Below the pieces are notes generated by a model that searched no databases, had not been told where the DNA came from, and worked only from the letters and a program-made list of their open reading frames with translations. Source: CAYXOX01 sp964466745 (GTDB lineage: Bacteria > Pseudomonadota > Alphaproteobacteria > Rhodobacterales > Rhodobacteraceae). Taken from it: 20,063 bases of DNA. Location of the stretch: positions 1 to 20,063 of the forward strand of contig CAYXOX010000046.1 of NCBI GenBank assembly GCA_964466745.1, given 5' to 3'. The position numbers and the translations under genes were made by a program. Positions 14,732 through 20,063 of this stretch are shown here, piece after piece. The first letter of the stretch is position 1. The number at the start of each line of letters is the position of its first letter.

Positions 14732-16254
14732 GGCCGGTCCTCCGTGGCAAGGGCGATGGCGTTCTTCTGGGTGAGTTCCGCGCCCGCGAGGTGCCCCGTG
14801 ACGCGCCCGTCGCGGATCACCACCAGCCGGTCGCTGACGGTTACCGCTTCCTCCACATCGGAGGTAACCATCAGAGTCGCGCAGCCATAGTCGGCGACCG
14901 ATGCGAGCAGCTTGTGGATCTCCACCCGCGCGCCCACGTCCACCCCGCGGGTGGGTTCGTGCAGCACGAGAATGCCGGGGCGCGCGGCGAGGCGGCTGGC
15001 CAGCAGGATCTTCTGCTGATTGCCGCCCGAGAGCTCCTCGACCTTCTGTTCGAGGCCGCGAAACCGCAGATCGACACCGCGGGCGAGCTCTTTCGCCTTG
15101 GTTCGTTCCGCGCCTCCGCGCAGTATGCCGAGCCGCGAGACCAGCTTGTGGATCATCAGCGTGAGGTTCATCCGGATCGGCAGATGCAGCACGAGGCCGT
15201 TGCGCTTGCGCTCGGCCGGAAGATAGGCGAGCCCCGCCATGCGGGCCTCGCGCGGCGAGCGGAAGAGCCCGCGCCGCGCCCCGCCCAGCGAGATGGTGCC
15301 GCGGATGTCGCGGTGCAGCCCCGCAAGCCCCTCGGCAACGAGATCGGCGCCCGATCCGCGCACGCCGTAGACGCCGAGGATCTCGCCCCGGGCCACACCG
15401 AGCGAAACGTCGTGGAGCGGCGGCAGCCCCTCGCGGCTCCAGCCTTCGAGGGCGAGCTCCTCCGCCTCCTCGTCGCTTGCGGCGCGGTGGCGCTCGAAGT
15501 CTTCCTTCTCCTGCCCGAGCATATGCGCGATGAGCTGGGCCTGGGTCACGTCGCGCGGCCGCTCGGAGGCGACGCGGTGACCGTTCCGGAAGACATCGAC
15601 ACGGTCCGAGAAGCGGTACACCTCGTCCATCCGGTGAGAGATGTAGATGACGCCGACACCCTCCTCCCCGAGCTGGCCGAGAATGCGGAACAGGCCGCGG
15701 CTCTCCTGCTCGTTGAGGGCCGCGGTGGGCTCGTCGAGCACGATGATCCTCGCGCGCCGGCGCAGCGCCTTGACGATCTCGGCAAGCTGCCGGTCGGCCA
15801 GGGTGAGGCTGGACATCCGCGCGTCGAGATCGAGCGAGATGCCGAAACGCCTGCATGCCGCCTCGGCCGCCTCCCGCATCCGGTTGAGGGAGGTGAAGCC
15901 GGCCCGGCCGGGCCATTCCCCCAGCAGCACGTTCTCCGCCACCGTCAGCTCGGGAACATAGGCCAGCTCCTGCGGGATGAAGGCGATGCGGTTCGCCAGC
16001 GCGTCCCGCGGGGATTGCAGCCGCAGCGGCCGGCCCTCCATGGTGAGGCTGCCGGCGTCGGGCTGCGTCGCGCCCACGAGGATGCGTGCGAAGGTGGATT
16101 TGCCGGCCCCGTTCTCGCCGATGAGTGCGACCGCCTCTCCGCTGGCGAGCGTGAAATCCACGCTGTCGAGCACGCGATTGGCACCATAGGACTTCGAGAT
16201 GCCGCGCGCCTCCATCAGCGGCGGCGCCGGCTCGAAAGCCTCGGCGAGGCTCAT
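14728..16254 (-). CDS. ABC transporter ATP-binding protein, fused double domain (RbsA/MglA-like)
   Basis: The product has 508 residues with two nucleotide-binding domains in tandem, as in CUT2 importers. Domain 1 has Walker A GENGAGKS (46-53), a relaxed signature 'LTLADRQLAEI' (150-160), Walker B 'IVLDEP' (Asp174, Glu175) and a switch His207 in 'YISHRMDEV'. Domain 2 has a degenerate Walker A 'GVRGSGAD' without Lys, a perfect signature 'LSGGNQQK' (408-415) and Walker B 'LVLHEPTRGVDVG' with His432 where Asp is usual. So one composite site looks catalytically complete and the other impaired, a common pattern in this family. The ATG overlaps the stop of the M81 gene as ATGA. The frame continues upstream to 16647 inside the M81 gene and is rejected there. 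Confidence 0.93.
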   Translation of the reverse strand: MSLAEAFEPAPPLMEARGISKSYGANRVLDSVDFTLASGEAVALIGENGAGKSTFARILVGATQPDAGSLTMEGRPLRLQSPRDALANRIAFIPQELAYVPELTVAENVLLGEWPGRAGFTSLNRMREAAEAACRRFGISLDLDARMSSLTLADRQLAEIVKALRRRARIIVLDEPTAALNEQESRGLFRILGQLGEEGVGVIYISHRMDEVYRFSDRVDVFRNGHRVASERPRDVTQAQLIAHMLGQEKEDFERHRAASDEEAEELALEGWSREGLPPLHDVSLGVARGEILGVYGVRGSGADLVAEGLAGLHRDIRGTISLGGARRGLFRSPREARMAGLAYLPAERKRNGLVLHLPIRMNLTLMIHKLVSRLGILRGGAERTKAKELARGVDLRFRGLEQKVEELSGGNQQKILLASRLAARPGILVLHEPTRGVDVGARVEIHKLLASVADYGCATLMVTSDVEEAVTVSDRLVVIRDGRVTGHLAGAELTQKNAIALATEDRP

Positions 16255-17711
16255 GCGAAGGGATCCGCCACGCGGGGCCACCACGGCACGGTTCGCTTCG
16301 CGAGTTCCAGCGTGGCGAAATCGGGTGCGATCGCACCGGGCGTGGTGACGTAGAGGATCTGCGCAGCGACCGGCTCGAAAGCGGCGTGGAAGTGCTGCAT
16401 GGACTTCAGGACGATGCCGCGGCGGGCCGCGAGATCGATCCCGAGGCGTTCGAAGCCGTCGGGTGCGTAGGGCTGGCTGCGCACCCGGGTCAGCACGATG
16501 TCGACCCCCCGGCACGATACCCAGGCGCTGTCCCCGAGCGGCGCGGGCGTGCCGCCGAGGCCGGTCTGGCTGTGATCCTCCACAAGCCGCTCGACCTTTA
16601 CCGTCAGATCGAGGGGCCGGCCTGAGGCGGGGCCGAGCTTGCCGCACAGGCGCAGGTCGAACACCGCACCCTCCCCTGCTTCCTGGCAGAGGCGGACGGC
16701 AAGCGGATCCCAGACATAGCCGAAAACGAAGCCTTCGAGCCCGCGTTCGAGGATCGCCTCGAGCAGGAAGGAGGAATCGCTGGGGGCCCCGCCCCCCGCA
16801 TTGTCGGCCACGTCGGCGAGCACGGTAAGGCCGTCCGAGGCCGCTGCCCTTTCGAACGCCTCGTCGACGCTCAGGTACTCCGTCGCTGCCTCATGCCGCA
16901 TCGCCCAGAGCTCGCCTGCCAGCGTGTCGGCCAGCGCCTGCGCCTTGGCGGCATCGCCGTCGGAAACCACGAGCATCCGCGCCCCGACATCGGGCACGTC
17001 TCCCCAGGGAAAGCCATGCGCGAATGACACCGAGAGAATCCCGTCGCGCCCCTCGAGCGCCTGCATCCGTTCGATGAACCGGCGAACCGGCGGCAGGGAG
17101 GTGCGCCAGATGCCCACCATCCTGGCATCCGCGCTTGCCATGGCGGGCCGGACCTCGCCGCGGATCGTGGCGGCGATGATCCTGAAGAGTTCCTCGGCGC
17201 GGGGCGCGAGATCGGTGTGGGGGTATTCCTTGTATGTCACGATGGCGGTCGCGTGGCGCATCATCTCGGCCGTCAGGTGGCAGTGCAGGTCGAGTTCCAG
17301 CCCGACTGGCACGCCCGGTCCGACCACCTTCCGCACCGCGGCGAGCGTGGCGCCCTCGCAATCGTCGCAGCCTTCCGCAACCATTGCGCCGTGCATGAAG
17401 AGAAGCACGCCGTCCACCGGCATGGCTGCGCGCAGATCCTCGATGAGCATGGTGCGCATCGCCTCCCAGGCCGCCCGCGTGGTCGGCCCGGCCGGCTGGG
17501 CGAAGGCGCTGATGCTTTCCACCACCTCCCAGCCCTCGGCCTCGGCCATGCGCCGCCAGGCACGCTGGGGCGCCGTCCACGGCGCCGTCGGATCGAGGCT
17601 GGCGTCGCGACGGCGAAACACCTCGTCGGTGAAGCTCTTGATGCCGGTGGGGATCGGCGAAGACGTGTTCGTCTCGGTGGCGAACCCACCCATGAAAATG
17701 CGCAACGTCAC
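16251..17711 (-). CDS. M81 family metallopeptidase (MlrC-like)
   Basis: The product is a predicted zinc hydrolase of the MlrC family, named for the last step of microcystin breakdown; most members have other, unknown amide substrates. It has 486 residues. The N-terminus 'FMGGFATETNT' is the family hallmark. 'LELDLHCHLT' (Asp141, His143, His145) and 'YKEYPHTDL' (His165) hold likely metal ligands, and 'LFMHGAM' (His107) is also conserved. The C-terminal MlrC domain includes 'DVADNAGGGAPSDSSFLLEA'. There is no signal peptide, so it acts in the cytosol, after import. The start could be the GTG at 17711 or the TTG at 17705; an AGAGGA just upstream is spaced better for the TTG. It is the first gene of the operon with the ABC importer. 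Confidence 0.92.
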   Translation of the reverse strand: MTLRIFMGGFATETNTSSPIPTGIKSFTDEVFRRRDASLDPTAPWTAPQRAWRRMAEAEGWEVVESISAFAQPAGPTTRAAWEAMRTMLIEDLRAAMPVDGVLLFMHGAMVAEGCDDCEGATLAAVRKVVGPGVPVGLELDLHCHLTAEMMRHATAIVTYKEYPHTDLAPRAEELFRIIAATIRGEVRPAMASADARMVGIWRTSLPPVRRFIERMQALEGRDGILSVSFAHGFPWGDVPDVGARMLVVSDGDAAKAQALADTLAGELWAMRHEAATEYLSVDEAFERAAASDGLTVLADVADNAGGGAPSDSSFLLEAILERGLEGFVFGYVWDPLAVRLCQEAGEGAVFDLRLCGKLGPASGRPLDLTVKVERLVEDHSQTGLGGTPAPLGDSAWVSCRGVDIVLTRVRSQPYAPDGFERLGIDLAARRGIVLKSMQHFHAAFEPVAAQILYVTTPGAIAPDFATLELAKRTVPWWPRVADPFA

Positions 17712-17714
17712 GTC

Positions 17715-17750
17715 CTCTGGTCCTGTGTGGATCTCTGGTCTTGCATGGAT
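17715..17750. repeat. Two tandem 18-base repeats in the leader of the M81 operon
   Basis: CTCTGGTCCTGTGTGGAT (17715-17732) is followed directly by CTCTGGTCTTGCATGGAT (17733-17750), with 15 of 18 positions identical. On the minus strand the copies lie in the leader immediately upstream of the M81 start and overlap its ribosome site region. They may be operator half-sites or a recent duplication; the function is unknown. Confidence 0.7.
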
Positions 17751-17767
17751 GGCACTGATCTTTTTCG

Positions 17768-17784
17768 AATCATACTCAATGATT
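17768..17784. promoter_or_regulatory. Inverted repeat, probable operator
   Basis: AATCAT-ACTCA-ATGATT is a perfect 6-bp inverted repeat with a 5-base spacer, inside the only strongly AT-rich stretch of the region. It lies between the divergent M81 and XRE-cupin genes and covers the best -10 candidate of the M81 operon. A binding site for the XRE-cupin protein is inferred. Confidence 0.5.
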
Positions 17785-17799
17785 TATCAGATACGCCAA
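17769..17799 (-). promoter_or_regulatory. Candidate sigma-70 promoter of the M81/ABC operon
   Basis: On the minus strand TTGGCG (17794-17799) and TATGAT (17769-17774) are separated by 19 bases. The -10 matches consensus at 5 of 6 positions and the spacer is slightly long. Transcription would start near 17762, giving a leader of about 50 bases that contains the tandem repeat. Confidence 0.4.
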
Positions 17800-17860
17800 A
17801 TTGCAAGCATATCCGCGAAAAGAGCTTGCCCGCGTCCGGGGCCTGACGGATAGTCGATGA

Positions 17861-18481
17861 ATGTCCAAGCATCCTCGTCTCGGTGACTGCCTTCGCGCGC
17901 TGCGTCATGCGCATGGCCTGACGTTGCAGCAGGTCAGCACCCGCACGGGCCTTGCGCTCTCGACACTCTCGAAGGTCGAGAACCACCAGATGTCGCTCAC
18001 CTACGACAAGATCCTGCAGATCTGCGACGGGCTGGGGGTGCCGATGACGGAACTGCTCACGCAGGATGCCGCCGCCAGGGCCACGCGCACCCGCGTATCG
18101 GTTGCGGCGCCGGCGAACACGCTGGTTCATGACACCCCGAACTACGAGTATTTCTACCTGTCCACCGATCTCACCGACAAGCGGATGGTGCCGCTGATCG
18201 CCACCGTCCGCGCCCGCACGCTGGAGGAGTTCGGACCGCTCGTGAAGCACCCCGGCGAGGAGTTCATATACGTGGTCTCCGGCGAGATCGAGGTGCACAC
18301 CGAGCACTACGCGCCGCTCCGCCTCGCGGCAGGCCAAAGCTGCTACATCGATTCCACCATGGGCCATGCGTATCTCGCCGTCGGCACCGGCGAGGCGCGG
18401 ATTGTGGGGGTCTGCTCCTCGCAGGAACCGAGGCTGCACGATGTCCTCGTCGGGGCCGTTGCACAGGCGGCCGACGGCTGA
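17861..18481 (+). CDS. XRE family transcriptional regulator with C-terminal cupin domain
   Basis: The product has 206 residues. A lambda-repressor-type helix-turn-helix spans about 8-63 ('LTLQQVSTRTGLALSTLSKVE' around the recognition helix). It is joined to a cupin_2 domain at about 105-185 with 'KHPGEEFIYVVSGEIEV' (His130, Glu134) and 'TMGHAYLAV' (His169). This architecture (PuuR/SutR-like) binds DNA as a dimer and senses a small metabolite in the barrel; amine and amino-acid catabolism are frequent targets. It is transcribed away from the M81/ABC operon across a 149-base AT-rich region with an inverted repeat, and is followed after one base by the oxidoreductase gene. I infer that it controls both directions. 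The effector is unknown. Confidence 0.92.
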   Translation: MSKHPRLGDCLRALRHAHGLTLQQVSTRTGLALSTLSKVENHQMSLTYDKILQICDGLGVPMTELLTQDAAARATRTRVSVAAPANTLVHDTPNYEYFYLSTDLTDKRMVPLIATVRARTLEEFGPLVKHPGEEFIYVVSGEIEVHTEHYAPLRLAAGQSCYIDSTMGHAYLAVGTGEARIVGVCSSQEPRLHDVLVGAVAQAADG

Positions 18482-18482
18482 C

Positions 18483-19727
18483 GTGCCCGGATTGAAGGAC
18501 GACATCATCGTCCTCGGCGCTGGAATGGCCGGTATCGCCACCGCGCTGGCGCTGCAGGAGCGCGGCTGCTCCGTCGCGCTGGTGGACAGGAATGCGCCCG
18601 GCCGCGAGACGAGTTTCGGCAATGCCGGGGTGATCCAGGCGGAGGCGGTGGAGCCCTACGCCTTCCCCCGCGGCATAGGCAACGCCGTTCGGATCGCGCT
18701 CGGGCGGGGCAACGCGGTCTCCTATCACCTCTCGGCGGTGGCGGCGCAGGCGCGCCCGCTCTGGCACTACTGGCGTGCCTCCTCGCCGGCGCGGCATCGC
18801 GCGATCTCGCAGACATACGCCCGGCTCATCCGGCGCGCGACGTCCGATCACGCGCCGCTGATCGATGCCTCGGGCGCCGGCAACCTGATCCGCAAGGACG
18901 GATTCTTTCAGGTTCACAGCAACGCCGCGAGCTTCGCCGAAGCCGCCCGCATGGCCGAACGGCTGCAAAGCGAACACGGCGTTCCGTCGAGCGCGCTGAG
19001 CGGCGAAGACATGCGCCGGGCCGAGCCCGCGCTTGCCGAGACGCACGCGGGCGCGATCCGCTGGCACGACAGCTGGACCTGCACCGACCCCGGCGCCCTC
19101 GTGGCCGGCTACGCCGAGCTGTTCCGGCGCCGCGGCGGCTCCCTGGCCGAGGGAGACGCGTTCAGCCTCCATCGAGACGGCGCAGGCTGGGCCGTCTCGA
19201 CCTCCGGGGGGGATCTGCGGGCGGCGCAGGTCGTGATCGCGCTGGGGCCATGGAGCGGACAGGTCTTGAAGCCGCTCGGCTACCGCCCGTTGACCGTGCA
19301 CAAGCGCGGCTACCACCGGCAATACGAGGGCAACGCGCTGATCCGCGCGCCCCTCGTGCTTGCCGACGACGGGATCGTCCTCGCCCCGATGCGCGACGGG
19401 TTGAGGCTGACGACGGGGGCGGAGATCGGACACCCGGATGCCCCGCAAACGCCGCGGCAGCTGCAGCGGGCGGAGGCGCGCATGGCGCAGCTTCTCGCGA
19501 GCGCGCCCGGCCCCGGGGGGCCGCCCTGGATGGGCACGCGGCCCTGCATGGCCGACATGCTGCCGGTCGTGGGGCCTGCCCCGCGCCACCCGGGGCTGTG
19601 GCTCCATTTCGGCCACGGCCACCAGGGCTTCACGCTCGGCCCGACCACCGCGGCGCTCCTGGCGGAGGCGATGCTGGGCAACCCCGAAGCGCTGCCCGAG
19701 GCAATTCGCCCGGCCGGGCGTGTATGA
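18483..19727 (+). CDS. FAD-dependent amine/D-amino acid oxidoreductase (DadA-like)
   Basis: The product has 414 residues and is a member of the DAO family of flavoproteins, which oxidise amino groups of D-amino acids, glycine derivatives or N-methylated amines and pass electrons to the quinone pool or oxygen. The FAD-binding Rossmann motif GAGMAG is at 12-17, in 'IIVLGAGMAGIATALAL', ending at an acidic residue in 'VALVDRN'. 'APGRETSFGNAGVIQ' is the DadA-like second block, and the C-terminal FAD-contacting region contains 'ADMLPVVGPAPRHPGLW' and 'FGHGHQGFTLGPTTA'. I chose the GTG at 18483, one base after the regulator stop. An ATG at 18441 would overlap the regulator by 41 bases and give a non-conserved leader. 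It is co-transcribed with the XRE-cupin regulator, so its substrate is probably linked to the regulator's effector. Confidence 0.9.
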   Translation: MPGLKDDIIVLGAGMAGIATALALQERGCSVALVDRNAPGRETSFGNAGVIQAEAVEPYAFPRGIGNAVRIALGRGNAVSYHLSAVAAQARPLWHYWRASSPARHRAISQTYARLIRRATSDHAPLIDASGAGNLIRKDGFFQVHSNAASFAEAARMAERLQSEHGVPSSALSGEDMRRAEPALAETHAGAIRWHDSWTCTDPGALVAGYAELFRRRGGSLAEGDAFSLHRDGAGWAVSTSGGDLRAAQVVIALGPWSGQVLKPLGYRPLTVHKRGYHRQYEGNALIRAPLVLADDGIVLAPMRDGLRLTTGAEIGHPDAPQTPRQLQRAEARMAQLLASAPGPGGPPWMGTRPCMADMLPVVGPAPRHPGLWLHFGHGHQGFTLGPTTAALLAEAMLGNPEALPEAIRPAGRV

Positions 19728-19969
19728 CACCAGCCGCTCCTGCACCATGTAACGCGAGCCCCAAAGCTGCGGGCTTCACCCGGACAATGGCCCCGTCGCG
19801 ACATTCCGCCTTCCGCGAAGGAGGCGCGGCAAGCTGAACTCGACATGGAAACCGGGCACTTGAGGGGCAGCACGCCGCAGATCGGTCATCCAATCGAAGC
19901 GCGATGCATTGCACAGCAGGAATCCCAACGCCGGCAAACATCCGGGAGCACGGGTCGCGCATGGTAAAT
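19728..19969. other. Intergenic region without recognisable features
   Basis: These 242 bases lie between the oxidoreductase stop and the tRNA fragment. I see no gene. There is only a weak 4-bp hairpin near 19764 and no T-tract, so no clear terminator for the oxidoreductase gene. This would be the original chromosomal flank if the tRNA fragment is an attachment site. Confidence 0.4.
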
Positions 19970-20018
19970 TGGCGCACCCGAGAGGATTCGAACCTCTGGC
20001 CTCTGCCTTCGGAGGGCA
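19970..20018 (-). tRNA. 3' fragment of tRNA-Arg (CCG), probable attachment site
   Basis: Read on the minus strand, these 49 bases hold four pairs of the anticodon stem, a loop of CTCCGAA (anticodon CCG, arginine), the variable region, a perfect T-arm (AGAGG, TTCGAAT, CCTCT), the acceptor 3' strand CGGGTGC, discriminator G and an encoded CCA. The 5' half is absent: no GCACCCG acceptor strand or D-arm precedes it, and a terminator hairpin abuts it instead. The gene is therefore not functional. A 3' tRNA fragment beginning at the anticodon region is the classical core duplicated by tyrosine integrases. Confidence 0.85.
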
Positions 20019-20046
20019 AAAGGGCGGGAGAAAACCTCCCGCCCTT
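20018..20046 (-). terminator. Rho-independent terminator abutting the tRNA fragment
   Basis: AAGGGCGGGAG (20020-20030) and its exact complement (20036-20046) form a perfect 11-bp stem with a 5-base loop. On the minus strand it ends in a run of four T at the base of the stem and beyond. It would stop transcription arriving from a gene to the right of the window, at the very border of the tRNA core. Confidence 0.75.
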
Positions 20047-20063
20047 CCAATGGCTTACGCCAA

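Noticed and set aside
16255..16647. Upstream extension of the ABC ATPase frame
   Set aside because: It lies fully inside the M81 gene on the same strand in another frame; the ATGA overlap at 16251 gives a natural start.
19630..20019. Minus-strand frame of 129 codons starting in the tRNA fragment
   Set aside because: Its first residues (G-R-G-Q-R-F-E-S-S-R-V-R-Q-F) are simply the translated T-arm and acceptor end of the tRNA, a well-known false gene; the rest has no family features.

Overview
The window is GC-rich bacterial DNA, most likely from an alphaproteobacterium of the Rhodobacterales type. This is inferred from the very high G+C, dense overlapping operons, the style of the encoded families and a tRNA-Arg(CCG) fragment of the kind I associate with that group. 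The DNA reads as metabolic chromosome rather than phage or IS DNA: I see no transposase, integrase or CRISPR array.

Left part (1-2982). The 3' end of a small cupin gene enters from the left and converges with a GntR/HutC-type regulator on the minus strand. A 380-base gap rich in GC palindromes separates that regulator from a plus-strand major facilitator exporter.

Centre (3236-9964, minus strand). This is a complete nine-gene operon in the order atpD-atpC-atpQ-atpR-atpB-atpE-atpF-atpA-atpG, the hallmark of the N-type (alternative, laterally transferred) F1Fo-ATPase. It has the two small membrane proteins AtpQ and AtpR and no separate atpH; the delta function appears to be fused to the C-terminus of the b subunit. 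The c subunit carries a Na+-type ligand set plus a second carboxylate in helix 1, so its coupling ion is a real question. An FNR-like box about 62 bases upstream of atpD suggests oxygen or redox control. A patatin-like phospholipase lies upstream on the same strand.

Right part (11598-17711, minus strand, then 17861-19727, plus strand). A tightly overlapping operon encodes an M81 (MlrC-like) metallopeptidase, a CUT2/sugar-type ABC ATPase, its permease, a Tat-exported substrate-binding protein and a 313-residue protein that I do not recognise. Divergently transcribed are an XRE-cupin regulator and, one base after its stop, a DadA-like FAD amine oxidoreductase. The 149-base divergent intergenic region is AT-rich. 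It holds an inverted repeat over the probable -10 of the operon and an 18-base tandem repeat in its leader. I infer a single import-and-degradation locus for an unknown amide, peptide or amine compound, controlled by the XRE-cupin protein.

Right edge (19970-20046). There is a 49-base 3' half of a tRNA-Arg(CCG) gene on the minus strand. Its 5' half is replaced by a perfect 11-bp hairpin terminator and unrelated DNA. This is what the distal attachment site of an element integrated into tRNA-Arg looks like; the element would lie to the right of the window.
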